This document shows, one piece after another, positions 36,589 through 45,179 of a stretch of DNA of 64,000 nt (positions are counted from its first letter, which is position 1; each line of letters starts with the position of its first letter). The notes below the pieces were generated by a model. It was given only the letters and a program-made list of their open reading frames with translations, did not search any database and was not told the origin of the DNA. A program made the translations under genes and the position numbers. Source of the stretch: Phycisphaeraceae bacterium (GTDB lineage Bacteria; Planctomycetota; Phycisphaerae; Phycisphaerales; Phycisphaeraceae); the NCBI GenBank assembly GCA_020849625.1, contig JADLFV010000129.1:1-64000 (forward strand), written 5' to 3'.

Positions 36589-36792
36589 ATGACCTGGTTG
36601 CTGTATGTATTTGGTGTGTATCTGGCGGCCTGCTACGGGTGGGCGATCTACCTGGCGGTAAGGCTGTACACCGGCAAGCGGCTGCGCGTGCTGTTGTTCG
36701 GCGGGCGCGGACGCCAGGGCACGGGTGTGGAGCTGGAAACGCCGCAGGAGACGACCACCGCGGCGCCGACGCACCGACGGCAGGCGGCGTGA
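36589..36792 (+). CDS. Small single-pass membrane protein (67 residues)
   Basis: The start at 36589 has a perfect AAAGGAGG site. The product begins MTWLLYVFGVYLAACYGWAI, one membrane helix, followed by a basic region and a threonine-rich tail. A terminator follows. No family was recognised; a longer in-frame start at 36502 is less likely. Confidence 0.6.
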   Translation: MTWLLYVFGVYLAACYGWAIYLAVRLYTGKRLRVLLFGGRGRQGTGVELETPQETTTAAPTHRRQAA

Positions 36793-36851
36793 GGCAAGCG
36801 CGAAAAGCGCAGGCAGCGCGGAAAGTGCAAAACCATTGCGACGGGAGACGA

Positions 36852-36876
36852 ACGCGAGGGCGGCTCGCGTTTTTTT
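36852..36876 (+). terminator. Rho-independent terminator
   Basis: ACGCGAG (36852-36858) pairs with CTCGCGT (36864-36870), followed by a seven-base T run. It ends the small membrane protein gene. Confidence 0.8.
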
Positions 36877-36937
36877 ATTTGCATGGTGAGCGCGACAAGT
36901 CGCGGCGCTTCGTAGCGCAAGGGCTCGCCATGTGTGC

Positions 36938-38038
36938 TTAGAGGCGGCGGACGCCGGTCTCCAGCACGGCCAGGACGGCGATGATGACCAGGGCCTGGAT
37001 ACCGATGATCAGGGCCAGGTCGCCTTCCAGCCAGCCGATGACCAGGCCGCTCATCCCGGTGGCCAGCACGCAAAGCCAGATCAGTCCGACCGCGCGTTGT
37101 TTGCTCAGGCCCAGGCGGACCAGGCGATGGGAGAAGTGGCTCTGGTCGCCGCGGAAGGGACTGCGCCCGGCCAGCAGGCGCACGAGGGTGACGCTGAACA
37201 GGTCATAGAGCGGCACGGCCATCATGACCACGGGCATGATGACGGCGTGCGGATGCAACTGTAATGAGTAGGGATTGAAATAGGTGGTGCGGACGGAGAT
37301 GACCGCCATGATGGTGCCGACGACCAGCGACCCGCCGTCCCCCATGAAGAGCCGCGCGGGCGGGAGGTTGAAGGCGAGGAACCCGAGCAAGGCTCCAGCC
37401 AGCAGGGCGCAGAGGCCGGCCACGAACCATTGCCCGCCGGCCAGGGTGATGATCAGGTAAAGCCCGGACAAAATCATGGCCACCCCGGCGCTCAGGCCGT
37501 CCATGTTGTCCAGGAAGTTGAAGGCATTGATGACGATGGTGATCCACAGCACGCTCAGGCCGACGCTCAGCAGGTAGCCGCCGGCCCCGTAGTGTTCGAA
37601 CTGGCGAAGGATGCGCATGTCGGCGGCGATGGCGAGCATGGCGGCGATCAGCAGCATGACCAGCATCTTGGGCAGCGGCCCGAGGCGCACGCGGTCGTCG
37701 ATCAGCCCCAGCAGGTGAATGATCAGCAGGGCGCCCAGGAGGATGGCGGCATTGAAGGTTTCGTGTTGCAGGCCGGGCAGATGACGCGCCACGTCGCGCG
37801 GCCAGAGGTCGGTCGGCAGCAGCCAGGCGGCGATGACCAGCACCGCCAGGGGCCAGGTGACGGCCCAGAAGATGGCGATGCCGCCGGTGTTGGCGACGGA
37901 GCGCTCGTGTTGTTTGTGGGCCTCGCTGCCGCTGCGATCGAGCCAGCCGGCCCGCGTGCTCAGCAGCAGCACGATGGCACACAGCGACACGCACAACAGC
38001 AGTCCCACGCCGATCAGCGACAGCACCACCAGCAGCAT
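36938..38038 (-). CDS. Undecaprenyl-phosphate sugar-1-phosphate transferase (WecA/MraY family)
   Basis: The 366-residue multi-pass enzyme moves a sugar-1-phosphate (usually GlcNAc-1-P) from UDP-sugar to undecaprenyl phosphate at the inner face of the membrane. This starts O-antigen, enterobacterial common antigen or teichoic-type polymers. Family motifs are LIDDR (about 113-117), NAFNFLDNMDGLSAG (about 171-185), FMGDGGSL (about 230-237) and HFSHRLVRLGLS (about 304-315). The HFSHRL box points to WecA/TagO rather than MraY. About ten membrane helices are visible. It follows the deoxyhypusine-synthase-like gene on the same strand after a GC-rich double hairpin. Confidence 0.88.
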   Translation of the reverse strand: MLLVVLSLIGVGLLLCVSLCAIVLLLSTRAGWLDRSGSEAHKQHERSVANTGGIAIFWAVTWPLAVLVIAAWLLPTDLWPRDVARHLPGLQHETFNAAILLGALLIIHLLGLIDDRVRLGPLPKMLVMLLIAAMLAIAADMRILRQFEHYGAGGYLLSVGLSVLWITIVINAFNFLDNMDGLSAGVAMILSGLYLIITLAGGQWFVAGLCALLAGALLGFLAFNLPPARLFMGDGGSLVVGTIMAVISVRTTYFNPYSLQLHPHAVIMPVVMMAVPLYDLFSVTLVRLLAGRSPFRGDQSHFSHRLVRLGLSKQRAVGLIWLCVLATGMSGLVIGWLEGDLALIIGIQALVIIAVLAVLETGVRRL

Positions 38039-38059
38039 GGCGGTAGTTTAACCATATAG

Positions 38060-38108
38060 CCCCGGCCTTGGCCGGGGAAATCCACATAGCCCGGCCATGT
38101 TGGCCGGG
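38060..38108. repeat. Double GC-rich hairpin (REP-like)
   Basis: CCCCGGCC-TT-GGCCGGGG (38060-38077) is followed by CCCGGCCA-TGT-TGGCCGGG (38090-38108). Both begin with TAGC-type flanks. The same two-hairpin design occurs at 33769 and 49019. Confidence 0.65.
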
Positions 38109-38110
38109 TT

Positions 38111-39094
38111 TCAGTCGCCCAGCACGTAGGCGAAGATCAGGGGGGCGACGATGCTGGCGTCGGATTGGATCATGAACTTGGGCGTATCGACGGCGAGCTT
38201 GCCCCAGGTGATCTTTTCGTTGGGCACCGCGCCGCTGTAGCCGCCGTAGCTGGTGACGGCATCGGAGATCTGGCAGAAGTAACCCCAGAAGGGCGTGTCC
38301 TCCCATTCCAGGTCCTGGATCATCATGGGCACGGCACAGATGGGGAAGTCGCCCGCGATGCCGCCGCCGATCTGGAAGAAACCTATTGATGGTTTGCCCG
38401 CGCCCTTGTTGCAGTTTTTCTGATACCAATCCGCCAGCATGACCATGGCTTCGGTGCCCAGGCGCATGATGCGGTGCTCTTCGATCTTGCGCTTCATGGT
38501 CCAGGCTGCGAACATGTTGCCCATGGTCGAGTCTTCCCAGCCGGGCGTGATGATGGGAATGTTTTTCGCTTTAGCGGCCAGCATCCAGGAATCTTCCCTG
38601 GGCAACTGGAAGTGCTGCTCGATATCGCTCTGGCCGAGGATTTCCCAGAAATACTGGTAAGGAAACTTGCGCGTGCCGTTTTTCACCGCGGCGTCCCACA
38701 AGTCGTACATGCGATGCTCGACGTGGCGCATGACGTCTTCGGGAATGCAGGTGTCGGTCACGCGGTTCATGCCGCGATCGTAAAGAGCTTTTTCGTCGGC
38801 AGCACTCAACGCTCGCCAGTTGGGGCAGTGTTCATACTCGTTGCCCGCCAGCAGGGTGAACACGTCCTCTTCCAGGTTGGCGCCCGTGCAGGTGATGGCG
38901 TGGACCTTGTCCCGCATGATCATGCGCGACAGGATACGTCCGATGCGAGCGGTGGACATGGCCCCGGCCAAAGTGATCATCATCCGGCCCCCGGCCGCCA
39001 GGTGCGCTTCGTAAGCCCTGGCGGCGGTGACCGTCTCGCGGGCGTTGAAGTGCAGGTAATGACGCTCAATAAATTCACGGACCGGCGAAGGCAT
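38111..39094 (-). CDS. Deoxyhypusine-synthase-family protein
   Basis: The 327-residue protein has the deoxyhypusine synthase fold: HLAAGGRMMITLAGAMSTA at the N-terminal side, CTGANLEEDVF, IIVP-type segments, GGGIAGDFPICAVPMM, YGGYSGAVPNEKITWGKL near 295-312 with the lysine that carries the butylamine intermediate in the eukaryotic enzyme. Bacteria have no eIF5A target; bacterial homologues are thought to make homospermidine or similar polyamines, but this is shown for few. The chosen ATG (39094) has GGGAG at good spacing; an ATG at 39103 is the alternative. It is followed by the WecA-like gene. Confidence 0.85.
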   Translation of the reverse strand: MPSPVREFIERHYLHFNARETVTAARAYEAHLAAGGRMMITLAGAMSTARIGRILSRMIMRDKVHAITCTGANLEEDVFTLLAGNEYEHCPNWRALSAADEKALYDRGMNRVTDTCIPEDVMRHVEHRMYDLWDAAVKNGTRKFPYQYFWEILGQSDIEQHFQLPREDSWMLAAKAKNIPIITPGWEDSTMGNMFAAWTMKRKIEEHRIMRLGTEAMVMLADWYQKNCNKGAGKPSIGFFQIGGGIAGDFPICAVPMMIQDLEWEDTPFWGYFCQISDAVTSYGGYSGAVPNEKITWGKLAVDTPKFMIQSDASIVAPLIFAYVLGD

Positions 39095-39145
39095 TGGAAT
39101 CATCTCCCGTGTTGGCGAATGAAAGTTGGCTGGTGATGTTGATCT

Positions 39146-39943
39146 TTACAGTCCCAGCACCTGGCGCATCGAGTAGCGGCCGGGTCCTTTGTCCGCGATC
39201 CATCGCGCAGCCTGCAGCGCGCCTTTGACATAACTGTCACGACTGGTTGACACGTGCGTCAACTCCAGCCGCTCGCCCTCGGCTGCGAAGTAGATCGTGT
39301 GCTGCCCGGCCAGGTCGCCGAGGCGCAGGGCCTGAATCGTAATTTCACTTTTCTTCCGGGGGCACTGCGGGCCGTGACGTTGCAGGACCACATCCTTGTC
39401 GAAGTCGCGCCCGGTGGCGGAGCAGAGTGTGCGAGCCAGGCTCAGGGCGGTGCCGGAGGGCGCATCGTGCTTGCCGCGATGGTGGGCCTCGAGGATTTCG
39501 ATGTCGTAATCTTCGCCCAACAGCGGGGCTGCCTGCCGCAGCAAGCTGTGCAGCACGTTGACCACCAGGCTGAAGTTGCTCTCCCAGATGACCGGGACGT
39601 CGCGGGCCGCGTCATCGAGCCGCTTCTGATCGGCGGCGGTCAGTCCGGTAATCCCGCAGACCAGGGCGAGCTTGTGCTGGCGGCACAACGCGATCGTGGC
39701 CGGCAGGGCGGCGGCGGCACTGAAATCGATCAGCACGCGGGCTCCGGCATTCGGCGGGATCTGGCTGCTGATGGCCACCCCGTTGGCTGCTATGCCAGCC
39801 AGGATCCCGGCATCCTGGCCCATCTGTGGACAGTCGGGCCGCTCCAGGGCGGCTGCCAGCTTCAGTTCCGCCGACGCGGCCGCCAGGGCAATCAACCGCC
39901 GGCCCATGCGTCCGGCTGCACCGTTTATGACGATCCCGATCAT
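39146..39943 (-). CDS. dapB: 4-hydroxy-tetrahydrodipicolinate reductase
   Basis: The 265-residue enzyme reduces 4-hydroxy-tetrahydrodipicolinate with NAD(P)H in the diaminopimelate/lysine pathway. The N-terminal nucleotide-binding motif is GAAGRMGR (8-15). The family signature EAHHRGKHDAPSGTA is at 152-166, with the catalytic histidine and lysine, and SNFS is at about 122-125. Length is typical. The open frame extends upstream to 40390, but the domain begins at 39943. The gene is 51 bases upstream of the deoxyhypusine-synthase-like gene on the same strand. Confidence 0.93.
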   Translation of the reverse strand: MIGIVINGAAGRMGRRLIALAAASAELKLAAALERPDCPQMGQDAGILAGIAANGVAISSQIPPNAGARVLIDFSAAAALPATIALCRQHKLALVCGITGLTAADQKRLDDAARDVPVIWESNFSLVVNVLHSLLRQAAPLLGEDYDIEILEAHHRGKHDAPSGTALSLARTLCSATGRDFDKDVVLQRHGPQCPRKKSEITIQALRLGDLAGQHTIYFAAEGERLELTHVSTSRDSYVKGALQAARWIADKGPGRYSMRQVLGL

Positions 39944-40009
39944 GGCTGCGACCTTATTCTCAGTCAGTCCGGGAAGCAAGCGGGCGGCTGGTTGGCTAGA
40001 ATTGGAACC

Positions 40010-41584
40010 ATGGGCTTTCTGGACAAATTCAAAGGTAAGGGCAAGCCGGGATCCGCGGAAACCGCCGCGGCGGGCGGGGGCGTTTCCGGGGCCGGCGACG
40101 GCAACGGTGCGGCAGACAGTTCCGGGGGCGCTTCCGGGGGCGGTTTCAAGCCGGACCCCCGCAAGGCCCGCAAGTTCTTCGAGTATGGCCAAACCACCGC
40201 CGACTCGGGCAACTTCGACTACTCCATCGAGTGCTACATCAACGGTCTGCGCCACGAGCCGGAGTCCATGCCCCAGCACGAGGCCCTCTACGAAGTCGCC
40301 AAACGCCGCAAGGTCAAAGGCGGCAAGCCGGCCGGGTTCGGCGAAAAGCACAAGTCGCTGGGCCCGCGACCGGTGGACAAGATGCTGCAAATGGAAAAGG
40401 TCTGGGCCAAGGACATCCTCAACGCCTCAGCCATGCTCGACTTCTTCTCCGAAGCCGTCGAAGCCGTTGACAAGCACCCCGACCTGAAGAACCTCGCCGA
40501 AGTCGCCTACTGGATCGGCGGCCTGCTGCTGGATTCCCTGGCCACGGTCAAGCGGCCCAAGCCCATGCTGATCAAGGCCCGCGACCTGTTCGTGCGCATC
40601 GAAGCCTTCGACAAGGCGGTGGACGCCTGCCGCCGCGCCCTGGCTCACGATCCGAGCAACAACGACCTGATGCAGGAACTCAAGCAGTTGGAAGCCTCCA
40701 ACGCCATGCAGGCCGGCGGCTACAACAAGACCAGCGCCGAGGAGGGCGGCTTCCGCCAGTTCGTGCGTGACGCCGGCAAGCAGCAGGCCCTCGAGCAGGA
40801 CGACACGGTTTCCAAGACCTCTTCCATGGTCGATCAGATCATCGCTCGCCGCCGCACTGAATATGAAGAGGACCCCGAAGACCTCGACCGCATGCTCAAG
40901 CTGGCCAATGCTCTGGTGCAGAAGGAAACCGACGCCGAGGAGAACGAAGCGATCAAGATGCTGGATGCCGCCTTCGAGGAGACCAGCAGTTATCGTTTCA
41001 AGGTCCGAGCCGGCGACATCCGCATGAAGCAGATGAACCGCCGTCTGCGCGAGCTTCGCCATCAGCTCAAGGAAAATCCCGGCGACGAGCAGCTCAAGCA
41101 GCGGTTTGAGCAGCACCGCCGCGATCAGTTGACGTTCGAGTTGAATGAGTTCGCCGAGCGGGTCAAGAACTATCCGACCGACCTGGCCATCCGCTTCGAG
41201 CTGGGTCTGCGGCTGTACCTGGCCGGCCAGATCGACGAGGCCATCGGCGCCTTCCAGCAGGCCAAGGCCGAGCCCAAGCACCGCTCCATCTCCCACGCTT
41301 ACCTGGGACAATGCTACCTGCAGAAGGACTGGCTGGACGAGGCCATCGGCACCCTCGAGGACGGCCTGGACCAGCACCCGGTCAAGAGCGACCGCCAGGG
41401 ACTCGAACTGCAATACATGCTGATGAACGCCTACGAAAAATCCGCCGAGCGCAACAACAATCTCGAACAGGCCCAGAAAGCCCGCGAGATCGGCTCCTCC
41501 ATCCTTCAGACCAACATCAACTACCGCGACATCCGCGACCGCGTGGAGAAAGTCCGGGCCCTGGTCGATCGACTCAGCGGATGA
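40010..41584 (+). CDS. Tetratricopeptide-repeat protein
   Basis: The 524-residue protein begins MGFLDKFKGKGKPG. A glycine/alanine-rich linker (about 15-45) is followed by helical repeats throughout. TPR-like pairs are clear near 55-80 (FFEYGQTTADSGNFDYSIEC), 195-220 and 390-480 (LGLRLYLAGQIDEAIGAFQQA, YLGQCYLQKDWLDEAIGTLE). A charged coiled region lies at about 330-385. It has no signal peptide. TPR proteins mediate protein contacts; the partner is unknown. It is divergent from dapB. Confidence 0.82.
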   Translation: MGFLDKFKGKGKPGSAETAAAGGGVSGAGDGNGAADSSGGASGGGFKPDPRKARKFFEYGQTTADSGNFDYSIECYINGLRHEPESMPQHEALYEVAKRRKVKGGKPAGFGEKHKSLGPRPVDKMLQMEKVWAKDILNASAMLDFFSEAVEAVDKHPDLKNLAEVAYWIGGLLLDSLATVKRPKPMLIKARDLFVRIEAFDKAVDACRRALAHDPSNNDLMQELKQLEASNAMQAGGYNKTSAEEGGFRQFVRDAGKQQALEQDDTVSKTSSMVDQIIARRRTEYEEDPEDLDRMLKLANALVQKETDAEENEAIKMLDAAFEETSSYRFKVRAGDIRMKQMNRRLRELRHQLKENPGDEQLKQRFEQHRRDQLTFELNEFAERVKNYPTDLAIRFELGLRLYLAGQIDEAIGAFQQAKAEPKHRSISHAYLGQCYLQKDWLDEAIGTLEDGLDQHPVKSDRQGLELQYMLMNAYEKSAERNNNLEQAQKAREIGSSILQTNINYRDIRDRVEKVRALVDRLSG

Positions 41585-41591
41585 GCGGGTA

Positions 41592-41692
41592 TTTTAGATT
41601 TTAGATTTGCGATTTCTGCACGCTTATGGGGGCAACGCCATCGATGACAGCAGTTTATTCCAAATCGCAAATCGCAAATCTAAAATCTCAAA
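41592..41692. repeat. Inverted tandem-repeat element, unit AAATCGC/AAATCTA
   Basis: The left arm (41592-41615) is TTTTAGATTTTAGATTTGCG followed by ATTT. The right arm (41669-41692) is its reverse complement at 22 of 24 positions, and one more unit precedes it. The right arm lies inside kdsB, between its start codon and the first conserved residues. Confidence 0.75.
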
Positions 41693-42438
41693 TTCCCCTC
41701 GCCCTCGCCATTATCCCCGCCCGTTACGCCTCCGTGCGCTTCCCCGCCAAGCCGCTGGCGGCTGACACCGGCAAAACGCTCATCCAGCACGTGGTCGAGA
41801 ACACCCAACGCGCTTCGCTGATCGAACGCGTGGTGGTGGCCACCGATGACCAGCGCATCTTCGATGCCGTCAAGGCATTCGGCGGCGAAGTGGTGATGAC
41901 CGGCGAACATCCCAACGGCACCAGCCGCATCGCCGAGGCCGTGCAGATTCTGCACACCGCCCACGAGTTGATCGTCAACGTGCAGGGCGATGAGCCGGAG
42001 ATCGAGCCGGACGTGATCGACTCGCTGATCGATGGTTTAGCACGCGATCCATCCTCCGACATGGCCACGCTCTACTCGCGCTTCGCCGAAGGCGAGGACC
42101 CAGCCAATCCCAACATCGTCAAAGTGGTCATGGATCAGCACAACCACGCCATCTACTTCTCACGCAGTCTCATTCCATACACCCGAGACCCGAATCCCGA
42201 AACCCGATACCCGATCTTCAAGCACCCCGGCCTGTACGCCTATCGCCGCAGTTTTCTGCTGCACTATCCGCAGCTTTCACCCACGCCGCTGGAGCAGGCC
42301 GAGAAGCTCGAGCAGTTGCGGGTGATCGAGCACGGCTTCAAGATCGCCCTGATCCCCGCCATCGCCCCCCATCCGGGCATCGATACGCCCGAACAGTATC
42401 AGGCATTCGTGAAACGCTGCCAATCGCGCCGCGCGTGA
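41626..42438 (+). CDS. kdsB: 3-deoxy-manno-octulosonate cytidylyltransferase with repeat-derived segments
   Basis: The 270-residue enzyme activates KDO with CTP for lipopolysaccharide core synthesis in the cytoplasm. Signatures are AIIPARYASVRFPAKPL (about 29-45), TDDQRI, HPNGTSR (94-100), VNVQGDEPEI and HPGLYAYRRSFL. The conserved domain starts near residue 24; the preceding residues (KSQIANLKSQI) are encoded by an inverted tandem-repeat arm. A second repeat-like stretch, TRDPNPETRYP at about 186-196, is encoded by ACCCGATAC-type units also found at 49606, 49708 and 58855, and lies in a variable loop. An ATG at 41644 is a later possible start. The fold signatures are intact, so the enzyme is probably active. 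Confidence 0.9.
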   Translation: MGATPSMTAVYSKSQIANLKSQIPLALAIIPARYASVRFPAKPLAADTGKTLIQHVVENTQRASLIERVVVATDDQRIFDAVKAFGGEVVMTGEHPNGTSRIAEAVQILHTAHELIVNVQGDEPEIEPDVIDSLIDGLARDPSSDMATLYSRFAEGEDPANPNIVKVVMDQHNHAIYFSRSLIPYTRDPNPETRYPIFKHPGLYAYRRSFLLHYPQLSPTPLEQAEKLEQLRVIEHGFKIALIPAIAPHPGIDTPEQYQAFVKRCQSRRA

Positions 42439-42604
42439 TGAAACTTCACCTCCGCCCCAAGGCCGCTCCGCTTCAGCGGAGCGTAGTCAACGTCCCGAAT
42501 TACACTCACTTACGCACTCGCGTATCGCTCGCACGCCCCGATGAACCGGGGCGGCCTCGCCCCCGCACCCATTGAATGCTTATTCCGCCCCCCTGTTACT
42601 TGCT

Positions 42605-43150
42605 TCACCAGGTTTTGATTTCAATCCGCTCCAGCACTTCGCCGTACAGTTCCTCCATGCGCCGGGCCAGGTCCCTGAACGTGGCGGCCCGGTCAGCGTT
42701 CAGTTCGCGCTGGCCCAGGTGCTGAGCCAATGCACCCATGTATTGCGTGGCGTCGAGCTGTGACAGCAGCAGCGCGCGCTCGAAGTCATCGCCGAACAGC
42801 AGCCTTTTGCTGGTGGCGGCCGCGACGATGCTGCGCGCTTCGGCTTCGGCGGCCGGCAGGTCCGTGATGTCCAGCCGCAACTGTGGATCGGCGGCCGCCA
42901 TGTGCTCCAGATCCTTTTTCGCCTGCCGGGCCGCCTCCGCGATTGATGTCACCACCGACCGCGTCGATTCGCTGGGCTTGCGCAGGATGAACAGCCCATC
43001 GACGTTGGCCTCGTCCCGGATCACGCTGTAAAGCAGGCTGTAGCCGGCAACCAGCTCGCGATTGGGCGCGTCGTCCGGCAGAGTCTTGTGGCCTGCGCAT
43101 CCAGCCAGCATCAGCCCAGCAACCGCCACGATGGCAAAAGAATATTTCAT
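42605..43150 (-). CDS. Lipoprotein of unknown function (181 residues)
   Basis: It begins MKYSFAIVAVAGLMLAGCAG, a signal peptide with the lipobox LAGC, so cysteine 18 would be lipidated. The rest is mainly helical, with many alanine, glutamate and arginine residues. No family was recognised. The ATG at 43150 was chosen because it places the lipobox correctly; the frame is open to 43276. Confidence 0.72.
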   Translation of the reverse strand: MKYSFAIVAVAGLMLAGCAGHKTLPDDAPNRELVAGYSLLYSVIRDEANVDGLFILRKPSESTRSVVTSIAEAARQAKKDLEHMAAADPQLRLDITDLPAAEAEARSIVAAATSKRLLFGDDFERALLLSQLDATQYMGALAQHLGQRELNADRAATFRDLARRMEELYGEVLERIEIKTW

Positions 43151-43238
43151 ACCCCGATTGTAATACCGCAACCCCTCCCCGGCACCCCCGGGTACTTTCT
43201 TCCAGTCCCGCTCATTTCCGGTCCGGCACAAGAACATA

Positions 43239-43292
43239 TTTAACTTAATTAGTTCCTTCTCAGCCGGTCTGGACATCGCCGGAGGAACTTAA
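43239..43292. repeat. Inverted repeat rich in TTAA between lipoprotein and ribbon-helix-helix genes
   Basis: TTTAACTTAATTAGTTCCT (43239-43257) faces AGGAACTTAATTAAGTTAAA (43273-43292) with one gap. The second arm contains the palindrome TTAATTAA. It could be a bidirectional terminator or an insertion scar; there is no gene in it. Confidence 0.5.
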
Positions 43293-43451
43293 TTAAGTTA
43301 AAATTGATCTTCTTCAGGGGCGCAGCGGGGGTCGGTTGGTTGGGCGGATGGGTTGGTGTGTCGATGGGGGTAGGGGCGAGAGTGTTTGGCGATGGGTGCG
43401 TTGAGGGGATGCTGGAGACGCTGAATATGCTGGGGGCGGCGCCAGCTCGTG

Positions 43452-43628
43452 CTATTTTTTGCGTTCGCGCGGGTCGTTTTCGCTGCCGCCCTTGTGCTGC
43501 TGCACGGCCCGGCGCAGCAGGAACTCGATCTGGGCGTTGACGCTGCGCAGATCGGCGGCGGCCCAGCGCTCCAGTTCCTTCCAGAGGGCTGGGTCCATGC
43601 GTAACAGAAAGGGTTTGCGCTCAGCCAT
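43452..43628 (-). CDS. Ribbon-helix-helix (Arc-type) DNA-binding protein, 58 residues
   Basis: This short gene is easily overlooked. The minus strand from the ATG at 43628 reads [20 protein letters not shown], then [20 protein letters not shown], and ends in a charged tail at 43454. The pattern (beta strand KPFLLRMDP, helix [20 protein letters not shown]) is that of Arc/MetJ-type ribbon-helix-helix proteins, which bind DNA as dimers. Similar short proteins occur next to SPFH-domain genes in other bacteria. Here the SPFH gene lies just upstream on the same strand, separated by a nested repeat of 250 bases. The target may be its own operon. Confidence 0.78.
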   Translation of the reverse strand: MAERKPFLLRMDPALWKELERWAAADLRSVNAQIEFLLRRAVQQHKGGSENDPRERKK

Positions 43629-43660
43629 GCGTTTGCTTGCTATCTCAAAAAATCAAAGTC

Positions 43661-43910
43661 TTGAACCGCAGAGACGCGGAGGACGCAGAGCAAGACAACG
43701 ATTGTGCCGATGAATGCCCATATTCGGATTCAGCCACGGATAAACACGGATGAACACAGATGAGTATAGAGTCATAGTCAATTCCATCCGTGCCTATCCG
43801 TGTTCCTCCGTGGCTGAATGGTTTATCTCAGCATTTGTCTGCATTCATCATTTATTCGTCGTTCCTGTTCCTCTGTCTTCCTCTGCGTCTTCCGCGTCTC
43901 TGCGGTTCAA
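43661..43910. repeat. Nested double inverted tandem-repeat element
   Basis: The outer arms at 43661-43690 and 43881-43910 are reverse complements at 29 of 30 positions, with unit ACGCGGAGG/ACGCAGAG. Inside, a second pair with a different unit (CACGGATAA/CACGGATG) lies at 43728-43763 and 43785-43819. It separates the SPFH gene from the ribbon-helix-helix gene. No protein is encoded. Confidence 0.85.
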
Positions 43911-43917
43911 ACTGGTT

Positions 43918-44931
43918 TCAGGTATAGAGCGTGCCGGTGTTGACCACGGGCTGGACCTCGGATTCGCCGCAGAGGACGACCATCAGGTTGCTGATCATTG
44001 CGGCTTTGCGCTCGTCGTCCAGCTCCAGCACGTGCTGCTCGGACAATTCCTGCAGGGCCATGCCCACCATGCTGACGGCCCCGTGCACGATCTTCTGGCG
44101 GGCGGCGATGATGGCCTCGGCCTGCTGGCGCCGCAACATGGCCTGGGCGATCTCGGGGGCGTAGGCCAGGTGAGTCAGGCGCGCTTCCTCGACCACGACG
44201 CCGGCCTTGTTCAATCGCTCCTGCAATTCCTGGCAGAGGGCGGCCGAGACTTCCTCGACACCGCTGCGCAGGGTGGTTTCGTTTTCTTCGCCATGATCGT
44301 AGGCATACAGGCTGGCCAGGTGGCGGATGGCGGATTCGCTCTGGATTTCCACGTAATTTTCGTAGTCATCGACATCGAACATGGCCTGGGCGGTGTCGCG
44401 CACGCGCCAGACGATCACGGCTGCGATCTCCACGGGGTTGCCGCGGCGGTCGTTGACCTTGAGCGTGTCGCTGTTCATGTTGCGCACGCGCAGGGAGACT
44501 TTGAAGCGTTTGGGGCCTTTGTGTGGAGTGTGCTGAACTTCTTTGTGGGCTTGCTTGGCCTGTGCCTCGGCCATTCTTTCGGCGAAGCTGCTGCCGCCGG
44601 TGGGGCTGTTGGAGTAGAAGGGATTGCCCCAGTGGAAGCCGCTCTGACGGACAGTGCCCTTGTAGGTGCCGAAGAGCACCAGCACGCGGGCCTCGTTGGG
44701 CTGGAGGGCGAAGAAGCCGGGCATCATCAGAATGCTCAACAGCAGGCCGAGGATGGACACTACAAAGGGCCACCAATGGGGGTGCCTCACCGCCACCACG
44801 CCGGCTGCGATGGCATAGATCAGCAGGCCGATGCTGCCCAGCAGCAGCAGAATGTTGATCGGCAGCATGAGCCAGCCGCTGCCCACATGCACGGTTCGTT
44901 CCCGACTCACCGACAGTTGTTGCTCGTTCAT
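43918..44931 (-). CDS. SPFH/Band 7 (stomatin-prohibitin-like) membrane protein
   Basis: The 337-residue protein has two hydrophobic segments near the N terminus (about 20-45 and 50-75), then an SPFH domain (about 80-290; [33 protein letters not shown] start) and a coiled region with [25 protein letters not shown] proteins form large ring-like assemblies on membranes and act as scaffolds or protease partners. GAGGGAG lies upstream of the chosen ATG; the frame is open to 45099. It is upstream of the small ribbon-helix-helix gene. Confidence 0.87.
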   Translation of the reverse strand: MNEQQLSVSRERTVHVGSGWLMLPINILLLLGSIGLLIYAIAAGVVAVRHPHWWPFVVSILGLLLSILMMPGFFALQPNEARVLVLFGTYKGTVRQSGFHWGNPFYSNSPTGGSSFAERMAEAQAKQAHKEVQHTPHKGPKRFKVSLRVRNMNSDTLKVNDRRGNPVEIAAVIVWRVRDTAQAMFDVDDYENYVEIQSESAIRHLASLYAYDHGEENETTLRSGVEEVSAALCQELQERLNKAGVVVEEARLTHLAYAPEIAQAMLRRQQAEAIIAARQKIVHGAVSMVGMALQELSEQHVLELDDERKAAMISNLMVVLCGESEVQPVVNTGTLYT

Positions 44932-45043
44932 GATCCCGGCTCCCTCGTTGGTTGACAGGCATCCCGCCACGGCGCGGGTGTATAGCAAAATGATATCATA
45001 TTGAAATCGCTGTGTCAAGGGGTTTTTCTGGTGCGGGAGGCGG

Positions 45044-45103
45044 CCGCTTGCGGCTTCGCGGAGCGCCGCGATTGATCGTGTGGTTCCGCGAAGCCGCAAG
45101 CGG
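45044..45103. repeat. Perfect 19-base inverted repeat
   Basis: CCGCTTGCGGCTTCGCGGA (45044-45062) is exactly matched by its reverse complement at 45085-45103, with a 22-base spacer. It lies between the divergent SPFH and pyrG genes. Without a T run it is unlikely to be a simple terminator. Confidence 0.7.
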
Positions 45104-45179
45104 CTGGAACATCACCCGCGAATCACGGGTGGTTTACGGCGCTCTTGAATCTTGATCCCCCTGCGCGGTACAGTAGGAC

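Noticed and set aside
37203..38429. A 408-codon frame overlapping the WecA-like gene on the same strand
   Set aside because: Arginine-rich out-of-frame translation; the WecA motifs are all in the other frame.
39944..40390. Upstream extension of the dapB frame
   Set aside because: It overlaps the TPR gene on the other strand and lies before the complete DapB domain; no homology is evident.
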